From assembly GCA_018136815.1 (NCBI GenBank), contig CM030937.1, forward strand, positions 2,593,820 through 2,657,819: a stretch of 64,000 bases of DNA, in the 5' to 3' direction. Each line of letters begins with the position of its first letter. Position 1 is the stretch's first letter. Below the pieces are notes generated by a model. That model was not told where the DNA came from, made no database searches, and saw only the letters and a program-made list of their open reading frames with translations. Below, in pieces: positions 1 through 9,278 of the stretch. This DNA comes from Isochrysis galbana (Eukaryota; Haptophyta; Isochrysidales; Isochrysidaceae). The position numbers and the translations under genes were made by a program.

Positions 1-572
1 GCAATCCCCGCGGAGAGTCGTTCATCGCAGAATTGGAGGAACGACTGCTTGCGGCATTCCGACGGCGTATTGTGGCCGATGATGAGCGAGGACCGTAGCA
101 CCACAAATCGCTGCGGAAGCCGCTGCTGCAGCAGCCCTTCAAAGGCGAGCTTGGTTCGCCCGTACTCGTTGACTGGCTCGGTTGCAGACTGTTCGCTGTA
201 TGGCGCTGCATGCCCATCGTACACCTGATCAGTGGAGAGAAAGATGACGGCGGCGTTGGGCGGGAGGGCGTCGAGCAGTTCAACTGGACAATTTACCGAC
301 TTCGCGCGCGGCACATCGCGCTCGCACGCCACAGGCGACGAGAGGGCGGCACAGTGAATGACGACCTCTGGTGCAGATGCCTCGAGCACCGCTCGGACCG
401 ACTGGGCGTCGGCCAGATCGAGTGGATGGAGCTCGACGTGGAGCAAGCGCGCGAGTGTGGCGAGTGTCTCCACTGTCGCGTACGTTCCGTGCACCGTGTG
501 CCCGGCTGCGTCCAGCGCCACTAGGAGGTGCTGGCCGAGGTAGCCCGAGGCGCCAGTCAACAGGACGCGCAT
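1..572 (-). CDS. NAD(P)-dependent SDR, RmlD / MAT2B-like (3'-truncated by window edge)
   Basis: Reading from an ATG at 572 towards the left edge gives about 190 codons without a stop. The protein opens with MRVLLTGASGYLGQHLL, a Rossmann GxxGxxG nucleotide-binding loop. It continues with a VIHCAALSSP strand, an STDQVYDG segment and a YGRTK sequence that fits the YxxxK catalytic pair of extended short-chain dehydrogenases. STDxVxDG is characteristic of the RmlD_sub_bind family, meaning dTDP-4-dehydrorhamnose reductases and the MAT2B regulatory subunit of methionine adenosyltransferase. The visible part cannot separate these two. The ATG at 572 is chosen because an upstream ATG at 589 is out of frame. 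The gene is divergent from the hydrolase at 973. The C-terminal substrate domain lies outside the window. Confidence 0.8.
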   Translation of the reverse strand, partial: MRVLLTGASGYLGQHLLVALDAAGHTVHGTYATVETLATLARLLHVELHPLDLADAQSVRAVLEASAPEVVIHCAALSSPVACERDVPRAKSVNCPVELLDALPPNAAVIFLSTDQVYDGHAAPYSEQSATEPVNEYGRTKLAFEGLLQQRLPQRFVVLRSSLIIGHNTPSECRKQSFLQFCDERLSAGI

Positions 573-972
573 CGTCCCGGTCTATTCATGGAAAACCGCC
601 GTACATGTCGTGAAGTAGTTGTCCTAAGTACTCATTTATAGAACCGAATTTGAGATCGAATAGATAAACGAATGCTGCTTCCGCGGTTGCCTTTTCCTGT
701 CTTCACTTTTCAGTACTTTGCCTCTGATCTCTCCACTTCGTTTATCTTCCTATCTTTCTTCTGTTCTCTCTCTACTGGTTACGAGCGGGCGAGCGAGCGA
801 ACCATGCGGCGTGAAGCCCCTCCCTCACCAGTACTCCACCAGGTGAAGAAGGATTCAAGAGAAGAAACGGAAAGGGCTTCTCCCGCTCTTTCCTCCTACT
901 CTCTCCTCTCCTCTCTTTTCTACTCCCTCTTCCCTGCTCGGGCTCTGAAGTTCTCGTCGGCAGGCCCTCGCC
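573..972. promoter_or_regulatory. intergenic region between two divergent genes
   Basis: This 400-base gap separates two divergently oriented starts (572 minus and 973 plus), so it probably carries both promoters. It contains a pyrimidine-rich stretch at about 890-930 just upstream of the plus-strand ATG. I saw no convincing TATA box or other defined motif. Confidence 0.4.
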
Positions 973-1713
973 ATGATGCCCGCTGTCGCCATACTGCTCC
1001 TCGGCTCGCTCTCGTACGCGCCCGCGCTAGTTGGCCGGGCGCGGGCGGAAGGGCGCGCGGCTGCGCGCATGGCCGACCGAGTCTTCTCGCCAGACCAAGC
1101 CAAGGGCGGCTCTGCGATCAACAAGGCCAAGACGGCTCTCCTCTTCATCGAGTACCAGAATGAGTTCACCACCGAGGGTGGCAAGCTGCACGATGCGGTC
1201 AAAGGGACGATGCAAGAGACGGGGATGCTGGAGAAGTCGGCTGCACTCGCCACCAAAGCACGCCAGGCCGGCGTCAAAATCTTCCACGCTCCAATCACCT
1301 TCAAGCCCGACGCATCCGACAACCCCAACAAGAACCTTGGCATTCTGGGCGGCTGCGCTGCGGACGCGCTCTTCACCGAGGGTACATGGAATGCGGAGTT
1401 CCACCCAATGATGGCTCCTGCACCCGGGGACGTAATCGTCAAAGGGAAAAAAGGCCTCGACGCATTTCCAGGCACGGATCTTGAGGAGCAGCTGGTGGCA
1501 AATGGGATCGAGACAATTGTGCTAGGTGGGTTCCTCACGAACTGCTGCGTGGAGTCGACGATGCGCACTGCGTACGAGAAAGGCTTCAACGTGGTAACCT
1601 TGACAGATGCTACTGCTACGACGACCTCGGAAGGCCAAGCTGCCGCAACCGGAGGCACATTCGGTATGTTTTCGAAGCCGATGACAGTGGCGGAATTTGA
1701 GTCCGAGCTCTAA
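973..1713 (+). CDS. isochorismatase-like cysteine hydrolase with N-terminal signal sequence
   Basis: The 246-residue protein begins with a hydrophobic stretch (residues 1-20, MMPAVAILLLGSLSYAPALV) that looks like a signal peptide or the first part of a plastid presequence. The isochorismatase fold follows: strand 1 with LLFIEYQNEF (about 56-65), a lysine region VIVKGKKGLDAF (about 154-165), and the nucleophile loop GGFLTNCCVEST (about 186-197). The family uses a D-K-C triad. Here the acid position on strand 1 is Glu rather than the common Asp, seen also in some family subgroups. It probably hydrolyses a small C-N or ether bond, but the substrate cannot be inferred. A second in-frame ATG before ADRVFSPDQ would give a cytosolic form. 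No intron is needed. Confidence 0.82.
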   Translation: MMPAVAILLLGSLSYAPALVGRARAEGRAAARMADRVFSPDQAKGGSAINKAKTALLFIEYQNEFTTEGGKLHDAVKGTMQETGMLEKSAALATKARQAGVKIFHAPITFKPDASDNPNKNLGILGGCAADALFTEGTWNAEFHPMMAPAPGDVIVKGKKGLDAFPGTDLEEQLVANGIETIVLGGFLTNCCVESTMRTAYEKGFNVVTLTDATATTTSEGQAAATGGTFGMFSKPMTVAEFESEL

Positions 1714-2912
1714 GATTCCGGAAAGGTTACCTTGACCTTTTGCGACCTTTTGCCAGAACGGAGCCACTGAGCAACTCACACGCGATTGCGTGATTGTGAA
1801 TGTTTGCAATGGTGTTGTCTCGTGGTTCAACGACTCACAACGACTACCACTCGTATGCGTTTGCAAGCGGTTGTGAATGTCCCTCCCCCCACCCGCACAC
1901 ATGGCACATGGACCGGCCAATGGGTTGAATTTTGTGAGCTTAAAGTCGAAGGTCAAACGTCATGAGCAGAACCCCCTTCATGCAACTGCTGTGTGCTGGT
2001 GGCTTCGAAGGCGAGCTTCTATGCGCTCTGCTACAGGATCCACGATCGCGTTCCACTCTATCATCTAGCTGTCGCCCCCGACTTCCCTCTTGCCTCTTGC
2101 CCGCATATGCTGCGCTTCAGCAGCTTCTTGCTTCCGCCGATATCCCCCAGCCCAGCGGGGGAGAAGGACTCTTGATTCCCCGACTCTTCCTCTCTCCCCT
2201 TCCGCTCTACACCGTCTAGTAGCCTTCCCTCTCGAGCCGGTGGTATATGGTTAGCCACGGTCGGGGCTTCTCTCTCGCCCACCGCCACCGGGCGCCCCAT
2301 TTTTTTCGCTCGCCTTCGCAAACTCGACCACTTGCTGCAGGCAACAGCAAGCATATACCCCAGCGCGCGCTTGCGCCTCGCTCGCCCAACCTTATCCTCA
2401 GATTTGCACCCAGCTCTTACGATCTAGGAGGCGGGGCAATGTACGAAAGGCTATCCGACTCCTTTCACCAAGGTGGGCCATGCAGTCCCCAAATTTGATG
2501 GAATGCAGACCACCAAAAGCTGGATCGCGCGAAGTGCGCCCACGTGAAGTGCACGAAAGCAAGGGCGGTACGGTTAAGTGGAACTGGTCCACGGTCGGTG
2601 TCACGCGATGGGGCGAGTGCGGGGGGGTAATGGAAATAGGAAGAAGAGTGAGTCAATGTGCTCACGCCGGCTCAAGCTCAAGCCGCGTCATAACACAGGT
2701 TAGCTCAAGCGCTGGCAGCAGCTAACGATTGCAATGAGAGGCGCTTCACTCATTTGCATCGGGCTTCGGGCTTCGCCCATTCGCGCATATTCATGCATGC
2801 TGTTTTGCTTGACATGCGTGCATCCTGCGTGTTGCGTACGTCGTGTGGCGTTGCATGACACCAAAAGAGCCTTCGCGTAGTCTATAGACTTTTGTTTATG
2901 TTGAGAGTGCGC
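1714..2912. other. intergenic region, no gene seen
   Basis: This is the downstream flank of the hydrolase. Open frames are short, overlap one another and show no recognisable domain. The last 150 bases lead into the hairpin that starts the repeat at 2913. Confidence 0.5.
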
Positions 2913-3450
2913 CAACTAAGTTTTTACTTAGTTCGCCCATGGGGGGGCACGAGCCCCCCCCCTCTCTCCACCCCCCCCCCCCCTGCTGGTACCACCCATC
3001 CTCCTGGCATGTCTTATGGCTGGCCATGAGCAAAGAGCAGACTGCCTTGCTGGCCCACTCTCTCCCCCACAGGCTCGCCCGGATTGCTCGTCCTGGCGCC
3101 CCGTTGTGGCGCCAGCTCACTGCTCCAACCCCTCCTCTGGCCCTGGTGCCGACAGGCAGACAAGTGCAGCGTGGGGGCCCCAGGAGCTCGGGAGCGCCAG
3201 CAAGGGAGAGGCAGGGGAGGCCAGGGCGCAGAACCAGCCTCCTCTGCCCCCTGAACTGGCCTCCCACCTCCCAGCCTCCTCCAAGGGTCGCCAGAGGCTA
3301 GCGGCTTTCCAGAGGGCAGCTGCATGCCTGTCGCAGGCGCGCAGGCGCGCCATCGCGCGTGCCGCAGGCCGCTGGAGAGAGGAGAGAGAGCGCGGAGAAG
3401 GGGGTGAGCGCGGAGAAGGGGGTCGGCCCATGGCTACACTACTTTGGGCC
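2913..3450 (+). mobile_element. short 5'-hairpin retroposon, copy A
   Basis: The copy starts with a hairpin at 2914-2933 (arms AACTAAG and CTTAGTT). An ATG follows six bases later at 2939, opening a Pro-rich frame of 120 codons (MGGHEPPPS...) to 3301. The body matches copies at about 11.4-11.9, 47.3-47.7 and 58.4-58.9 kb, which lie in the opposite orientation. The segment after about 3410 also resembles, in reverse, the 3' UTR of the full-length LINE (about 42250-42375). No target site duplication was found, so the right end is approximate. The element is inferred to be non-autonomous. Confidence 0.65.
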
Positions 3451-3943
3451 TAGCGTTGGGGGAGGGGGAGGACGGGCCTTTTGCATCGTGTTTGGGTGGC
3501 GGCGCGTACCTTTGTTTGACGTCGCACGTCGACAAGGAATTTAGCATGGAGATCTCGGACGCCCTGATGCAAGTAGCGACAGAAGTAGGCATAAATAAGA
3601 GAGATGTCGTAACACACCTCAACACGGACCACGACCCCCAGTAGTTGCCGGCCCTCCCAAGGGCGAGCGAGCGAGACGGCAACGTTAATTCGAACAGGGG
3701 CACCACACGCTCTTGCGCTCTTACCCCCCTTTACCTCAAGCCCCTGGCCGGAGCAGCACTGTCGCATTCGCGATGTCTCAGAGGCAAAAAGAAATAACAG
3801 TAAAAAGAGAAACAGTAAAAAAAAAGTACAAAGAACAGAGGAAGAAAGAAGAAGAAGAGTGAAAAAGAAGAGAAAAAAAAACCAGAGTATATAGGGCGGT
3901 TCTCAGCCCTTCCCATTGGCCCTATGGCTACGTAAACTCTCAC
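3451..3943. other. repeat-flanking region with A-rich purine tract
   Basis: No clear gene is present. A short frame ending at 3644 (...VDKEFSMEISDALMQVATEVG...) has ordinary protein-like composition but no recognised domain. A strongly purine-rich, A-rich tract occupies about 3780-3890, just before the tRNA-like segment. Confidence 0.35.
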
Positions 3944-4020
3944 GTGGCATAGTGGTTCAACCCACCGCCTCCACCAACCTTTTGCTCTGGGTCGCGAGTT
4001 CGAGTCCGGACGGAGCGCTC
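3944..4020 (+). repeat. tRNA-like (SINE-type) head with A and B boxes
   Basis: TGGCATAGTGG at 3945-3955 fits an RNA polymerase III A box, and GAGTTCGAGTCC at 3996-4007 fits a B box. Their spacing of about 40 bases is tRNA-like. The T-arm stem around the B box does not pair properly, so this is not a functional tRNA gene. A tandem-repeat body follows directly, as in a tRNA-derived SINE or a decayed tRNA gene. Confidence 0.5.
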
Positions 4021-4050
4021 TGCAGTTCGAGCCTCGCTCCTTCTCCTCTC

Positions 4051-4232
4051 CGCTCTTCTTCTACAGTTAAATTCCACGCTCTTCTTCTACCAGTAAATTC
4101 CTGCCTCCCTCTACCGTTAAAAATCCTGCCTTCTTCTACCGTTAAAAATCCTGCCTCCGCCTACCGTTAAATTCCTGCCTCGCCTACCGTTGAAATTTCC
4201 TGCCCCGTCTACCGTTAAAATCCTGCCTCCGT
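4051..4232 (+). repeat. tandem repeat, about 8 units of 24-27 bp
   Basis: Imperfect units built on CCTGCCTCC...CTACCGTTAAAAT recur from 4051 to 4232 with small length changes. The array directly follows the tRNA-like head and may be its tail. It has no conserved spacer structure. Confidence 0.75.
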
Positions 4233-4379
4233 CGCCTTGCCAAGACATTTCCTCTGCCTTCCTGCCGACTTCCTTGCCAGTTCCTTCCGCCCCGGTTTCC
4301 CGCTTGTCTCGAAAGCGGTTTCACCGCATTACGACCAAGCTTAGTGGGGAAACTCCTCGTCCAGTTCCGTTACCCGAAA

Positions 4380-4552
4380 ATCTCGTTCATCTCGTCGGGC
4401 CATCTCGTCGGGCCATCAAGGCCATCTCGTTCATCTCGTCGGGCCATCAAGGCCATCTCGTTCATCTCGTCGGGCCATCAAGGCCATCTCGTTACATCTC
4501 GTCGTCGGGCCATCAGGCCATCTCTCGTTACATCTCGTTCATCTCGTTACAA
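4380..4552 (+). repeat. tandem repeat of a 31-bp unit
   Basis: Units containing CATCTCGTTCATCTCGTCGG followed by GCCATCAAGGC are repeated about four times, with shorter partial units at both ends. The array is not in a recognisable gene. Confidence 0.8.
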
Positions 4553-4781
4553 TCCAAGCTGCGGCTTTGATCTCCAAGAATTTGGAGATATTGAATTCCA
4601 CAAGCACGCGCGGCCTCCCCCCCCCCCCGGGTCTCCAGGGAAGGAATCGGGGGGAGGGGGGAGGGGGATGTGGTAGGAGAGGGAGGGTGGTTAGGAGTAG
4701 CACAAGCAATCTGCCTCGCGCCGTGCAAGTAGCGGCTAGTTTTTAAAAAAAAATTTTGCGACACAGGCCGCGTGCCCGCAC

Positions 4782-5156
4782 TTGCGTTTGTCTTTGTTAG
4801 TGACAGGTCGTCTGGCAGCTCGGCGAGCAGCACAGGCGCCGCCTCGCCCCCCTCGTGGAACGTGTCCATCGCCCCCAATCCCAAAGACCAGATACATAGG
4901 AGAGCAAGCCGCCGTCGCGTATCTCTGCATGGAATACATCACGGCGGTCGCGTACGCTGAAGCGGATCCCATGGTGCAAGTGCGCCGAGCAGCTGGCAAA
5001 CTCTTCATGCAGAACAAGGAGGCCGTCCTCGCACGCATCATGGATCTCGCCACCCAAGATCAGCCGAGCGACATCGTCGCCTGCCAGAAGAACGACATCG
5101 AGAATATCGACGAGGAGGTGTGCGAGAAAAAGACGAAAAGGATGAAAACTCAGTAG
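4782..5156 (+). CDS. possible coding exon or gene fragment, unknown function
   Basis: From about 4893 the frame reads TRYIGEQAAVAYLCMEYITAV and later ARIMDLATQDQPSDIVACQ, ending KKTKRMKTQ and a stop at 5156. The composition is that of a soluble helical protein, unlike the Pro/Arg-rich noise around it. The upstream part of the frame looks less real, so the true 5' boundary may be a splice acceptor or the edge of a fragment. No domain was recognised. It may be a last exon or a relic. Confidence 0.3.
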   Translation: MRLSLLVTGRLAARRAAQAPPRPPRGTCPSPPIPKTRYIGEQAAVAYLCMEYITAVAYAEADPMVQVRRAAGKLFMQNKEAVLARIMDLATQDQPSDIVACQKNDIENIDEEVCEKKTKRMKTQ

Positions 5157-5350
5157 CTCTGGGGTTGCTGTGTGTTTTGGGTTAGCTTCCTTAAATAGCG
5201 TTATTTGAGACTGGTTGAAAAAGAAAACATGCACATCTGGGTGGAAAAAAATAATAACCTGGCCCTCTTTTGACGGAACGCGACTTCACAAAGCGTCACG
5301 GACTGCACACAGCTGCACTCCCTGCGCCACACTGCACACTTACCCTTACC

Positions 5351-5410
5351 CTGCACGCAGCTGCACTCCCCTGCACGCAGCTGCACTCCCCTGCACGCAG
5401 CTGCACACAG
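5351..5410 (+). repeat. 20-bp tandem repeat, three units
   Basis: CTGCACGCAGCTGCACTCCC is repeated at 5351 and 5371, with a partial unit at 5391. The surrounding 200 bases are rich in the related palindrome AGCTGCA. Confidence 0.85.
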
Positions 5411-6044
5411 CGACACACACAGCTGCAACGCATCGCAGCGCAACTGCACCTGCACAGAGCGCTGCACAGCAGCAGCACAGAGCTGCACAAGGCATAGAGC
5501 TCAGCATGGCTGGCGCGGGCTGGGGGGCACGACGCGCGCGAGGGGCTGGGAGGCACACCTCACCGCGCGTCACTCACATCCATCCGCGCGCGAGTCCGGT
5601 CCCAATTGGACCTTCGTGTACCAGACGGGGGGTGGGGCCATGATCCAAACGGGTGCGGCAGGATAAAAGGTTTTTCTGTACAAATTATTTTTTACAAATC
5701 TGGGCCGGCCGCAGGGAGCTGGAGGGGGCGCGAGGGGGAAGGGGAGGTCTGGGCTGGGGTCTCACATTGGTGGACCTTGGCCGGCCGCCCATCCAACACC
5801 CCTTTTTCGAGGATTGAGGATTCTGGCCCCCGGTGAGTTACTGTTACTGGCCACTATCCTCCCCTATTTGCCTATTCATCTGCGTAGGAACGCTCGGCAC
5901 TACAAAAGCGTTGACGACCCGGTACGACAAGAGATGAGAGGGATGAGAGAGAAAAGTAGCTCGACCTGCGGGCACTGGGCAACGAAACCACTCCATGCAG
6001 GAATCTAGCGCAGTCTTAAGATCGCAACAACGGAAGGGCTCAAT
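5411..6044. other. intergenic region, no gene seen
   Basis: This is the downstream flank of the minus-strand methyltransferase gene. Only short overlapping frames of biased composition occur. No feature could be supported. Confidence 0.4.
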
Positions 6045-7772
6045 TCACCTATCATGACGGTGAGCTTGACCGCGTGCTCCCCCGGCCCCACCCTCCCTCC
6101 AGCCTCTGTGCTCTTGACGCCATGAACCACCACCCTTGCCCGCCCCGCTATGACTGCAGCCGCTCCAGGCATTCTTGTTTTGCCCATTCGACCTGAAGCC
6201 GCGGCTGCCACCGCGCTCGTGCCCATTTCCACACCCGCTATCCATCCATCTGCCATCGGCGCAACTTGGAGAGAAACCTCGATCGTGCGCGTATCCACGA
6301 TGGCCCGCTTCCGCCGATGACACGTTTCCAGGGCCCCTGTCGCCGTACTCACCGCGTCTCCAATGCCCAATTGATCCTGCACCGTCAGGATCATCACCCC
6401 GCCCACCAAAGCCGCGGCTTGCGCATTCGCCCCAATCGTTCCTTCGTGAGGAGCTTTCGCCTCGCTGGCCAGGTTTACTTTGTTCTCTTGTCCAGCCCAT
6501 CTGTTTCACAGCGCGATCGTGGCTCGCCTCCCGGTCTACAACGCGCACGTCATCTGAATTTCCGCGGTTCCTCGCCCCTTTGGGCACAAAGGGCACGTTG
6601 TGGCCATGGTCGCCCCGACTTGATGCGAGTAGTCTATCGCTTGCCTGCATGGCAGCTGCAAACTCTCGCTCGGCTTCGATCCGTTGGTGCCGAAGATGCG
6701 TTGTGCACTCGCTCCACACGTGTGAAAGGTCAGCTTCAAGCTCCTGGTGCAGCGATTCTACCTCGGCAGTCCACTCCGTGACATTCCATCCCTCGAAATC
6801 ATCAAATGGAGTGGAGAGAAGGAAGGATAGTGCCGAGGCGGCCTCTTCGGTGCCCCTACCAGCATACCCTTCGCAAAAGCAGTAGACTGGCGTGCGCCCG
6901 GCCGCAAAGGTGGGAGTGACACGAATCCGCTTGAATGCAGGGCGCAGGGCAATGAGAATACGGAAGAGCATGCCCATGCCCATCTTTGCTGCGCGCTGAT
7001 ACGCAAAGTACAAGCATCCACCAGGGATGAGTGCATGCAGACCAAAACAGCACTCGTTTTGAAGGATGGTCTGGTGGAGATGCGACTGCTGTGGATCATC
7101 GTCATCCTGCTCTGAAACGGGTTTGGCCTTCGCCACAGCACCCCCAACAGCTTTCCCCGTTTCCGATCCACTAGAGGGACCACCACCGGGTGCGGCAGCT
7201 AAACGTGTTTCACGCGATTGGCCCCTGTCAATCACGATGCCGCCATTCACGAAATCGCATGAGCATTCAGGCACAACGGCGAGCAAGTCTCGCCACGCAC
7301 CGGGCATAGACATATCAGCATCCGAATAGCCTAAGTCAGGGTGGGAGAACAGCATCCCGAACCCATTCTCGGTGGGGGCCAGTGAAGAGGCGTGTCCAGT
7401 CCATCCCAGATCTCCGACCAAGTATTCACACATCCCACCAGGCGCTGAGCCGATGTCGACAAAGAAGGGGCGCCGGCTAGATGGTGATGCTCCGTCGGCT
7501 GAGTAACGCCGACCGAAGAGCGCCGCCGAGAGGCGCGGCATCCACTCGCGGTAGAAGCGGACGTACTTGCGAGTGGAGGGCACCATGCCGCGGTGGTGGG
7601 TGCGGTCGACACGGCCCTGGAAGGACGCGTCGAGCTGCTTCCAGCGCCAGTCTACGGCTTCAGACTCCCAGCCTGCCTTCTTTTCTGCCTGCAGCTCCGC
7701 CCATGCCCCATTGTGCTCGGCGAGCGCACACGAGAAGGCCTCGAGCCGGGCGACCCGCTCCTCGTCCACCAT
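6045..7772 (-). CDS. FtsJ-like methyltransferase-fold protein with RGG-rich C-terminus
   Basis: The 575-residue protein starts at the ATG at 7772 (MVDEERVARLEAF). Around residue 107 it has FVDIGSAPGGMCEYL, matching the SAM-binding motif I of FtsJ/RrmJ-type RNA 2'-O-methyltransferases. Later strands are present (CDFVNGGIVID; GGCLYFAYQ near residue 250). The family's catalytic lysine, normally just after the GG(x)LV strand, is replaced here by FAY, so the usual K-D-K-E tetrad is not obviously complete. Residues beyond about 400 are Gly/Arg/Ser-rich with RGG-like repeats, suggesting RNA binding. No intron is needed. A role in RNA cap or RNA ribose methylation is inferred from the fold only; the protein could be catalytically inactive. 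Confidence 0.72.
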   Translation of the reverse strand: MVDEERVARLEAFSCALAEHNGAWAELQAEKKAGWESEAVDWRWKQLDASFQGRVDRTHHRGMVPSTRKYVRFYREWMPRLSAALFGRRYSADGASPSSRRPFFVDIGSAPGGMCEYLVGDLGWTGHASSLAPTENGFGMLFSHPDLGYSDADMSMPGAWRDLLAVVPECSCDFVNGGIVIDRGQSRETRLAAAPGGGPSSGSETGKAVGGAVAKAKPVSEQDDDDPQQSHLHQTILQNECCFGLHALIPGGCLYFAYQRAAKMGMGMLFRILIALRPAFKRIRVTPTFAAGRTPVYCFCEGYAGRGTEEAASALSFLLSTPFDDFEGWNVTEWTAEVESLHQELEADLSHVWSECTTHLRHQRIEAEREFAAAMQASDRLLASSRGDHGHNVPFVPKGARNRGNSDDVRVVDREASHDRAVKQMGWTREQSKPGQRGESSSRRNDWGECASRGFGGRGDDPDGAGSIGHWRRGEYGDRGPGNVSSAEAGHRGYAHDRGFSPSCADGRWMDSGCGNGHERGGSRGFRSNGQNKNAWSGCSHSGAGKGGGSWRQEHRGWREGGAGGARGQAHRHDR

Positions 7773-8264
7773 CGGCGCGCGACAGGGCACCAACAAACAA
7801 CAAAATGTTGGGACAGCTCGTCTGTCTGCGTACCGACGTAAAGTAGGAGTACTTTACTCGGCGCCCAGCAGCCAATTCCTGAGACCGCGCGCTGAACTCT
7901 CGCAACCTGTTCTTCGTACCTTCGTAACCCCCAGCAGCCTCCCCTGCGACTCCATGAACTCAGAACTGGCATCCCAGTCAGGGGCATGCACCAGCCCTGT
8001 CTTGTCTCTTGTATCCAGGGCGCACCCCTCGCCCTCGCACGCGCAGACAACGCTACGATGCTATGGCTCTAGACTCTAGAGTATGGCGGCTGCGTCCCTA
8101 CTTGTGAAAGACAGTCAGATAGGGTTTGAAAGACAGTATGATACATGTGTCTTCGGCCCTAGTAGAAAGACAGTCGAAAGACAGTGGGAAAGATATATAT
8201 ATCGGGGGGGCGGAAGAGCGGGAGAGTACTAATAATGTACATTCATAATGTATAGGGCGATAGG
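7773..8264. other. upstream flank with repeated GAAAGACAGT motif
   Basis: This region lies upstream of the methyltransferase start. The decamer GAAAGACAGT occurs four times between 8104 and 8187. No gene is apparent. Confidence 0.45.
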
Positions 8265-8396
8265 TCGGTCAAACAGTGACAGTGATTTATAACTACTAAC
8301 ATGTGGGGGGGAGCTGCATTTTTGACCGTCCCCCCAAGCTCATAAAGAAACTCCCGGGGGGCTCACCTGCCGCCACGAAAAATTCCCGAAGAAAAT
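8265..8396 (+). repeat. dispersed repeat with conserved boxes, copy 1
   Basis: The copy runs from CGGTCAAACAG through CTACTAACATG and ATTTTTGACCGT to CCTGCCGCCACGAAAAATT. The same ordered boxes occur at 45034-45175 and 60661-60780, with a weaker match at 35394-35453. GGTCAAA and TTTGACC can pair, so a hairpin is possible. Its nature is unknown. Confidence 0.7.
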
Positions 8397-8514
8397 AGAA
8401 AATGGTAAAATGGTGGGTTTTCGGTTTTAGTTTTAGGCGCGGCGGAAAACTAGCAGTAAACCTTGAACAGGCAAATTATGTGTATGGTAGAGAGTGTCAG
8501 TGAACGGTGCCCTA

Positions 8515-8555
8515 CCTCAAAGTTTGAGGAGACGTCGAGGCTTCAAACTTTGAGG
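8515..8555. repeat. inverted repeat with 13-bp arms
   Basis: CCTCAAAGTTTGA (8515-8527) and TCAAACTTTGAGG (8543-8555) are perfect inverted arms separated by 15 bases. The left arm is itself part of a 15-base near-palindrome. Confidence 0.8.
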
Positions 8556-9278
8556 GCCGAGGGCAGCTTCAGTGACGGAGAAAGAAAACTTGGGAGGTGA
8601 AATGGAGGAGAAGCGAAAAACAAAATCCGTCGGCGCTGCGAAACGACGGTGACGGGCCCCTCCGCCGCCCGCCTCCCCCCGCCGCCCGCAAGTGCAGCGA
8701 GGTGACCGTCCGCCCGCAAGCTCTGCACACCCGTCAAGCACACCTTGCGACCGGCTGTCCATTTCTCCCCTCACATGCGCATTGCCTCCACACTGCACTT
8801 CCTCTTCTCTCATTGTCACTGTTTCCCCTATCCCGCCACTGACCGCGTATGTGCGCAGGAGATCGCCGCGAGCACACGGACTGCCAAGCAGCAAACAGCT
8901 GCACGCTGCAGCAGCGAGAGACAGGTGACTCGCCCGCCGCCCGCCGCCCAGCGCTCGCGGGTCAGCCGAGCGTGCAACCTGCCGGGGGCCAAACTTCCTC
9001 GTTGCCCGCACTCACACGCTTTGACGGCGAGTGGAGACGGAGGCATCGACAGCTGGGGAGTCAGAGATGACGGCGGAGGAGGAGGGGCCGCGGAGTTCAG
9101 AGAGGGCGAGGGCGGTGGTGTGAGTTGAGGCAGCGAGGAGATGGCGGTGCCAGCTAGGGGATTAGTCGTAGGATTCGTGGACGAGGCGGAGGCGTGGGCG
9201 GTGGACGGCGGAGCCGTAAAGACAACATTGCTGGAAAAAGCCCCAGCCGGAAAGGGGGAGGGGCACAAGTAGGCAAAA
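8556..9278. other. upstream flank of the transposase gene
   Basis: No gene is supported. I looked for inverted repeats matching the region downstream of the transposase and did not find a convincing pair by eye. Confidence 0.3.

Noticed and set aside
855-1658. 267-codon minus-strand frame opposite the hydrolase
   Set aside because: The plus-strand protein has clear family motifs; the minus frame has none.
3944-4020. Functional tRNA gene
   Set aside because: A and B boxes fit, but the T stem and acceptor arms do not pair.
4051-4552. Regular direct repeats resembling a CRISPR array
   Set aside because: Units are contiguous or vary in length with no unique spacers, and the genome is eukaryotic.
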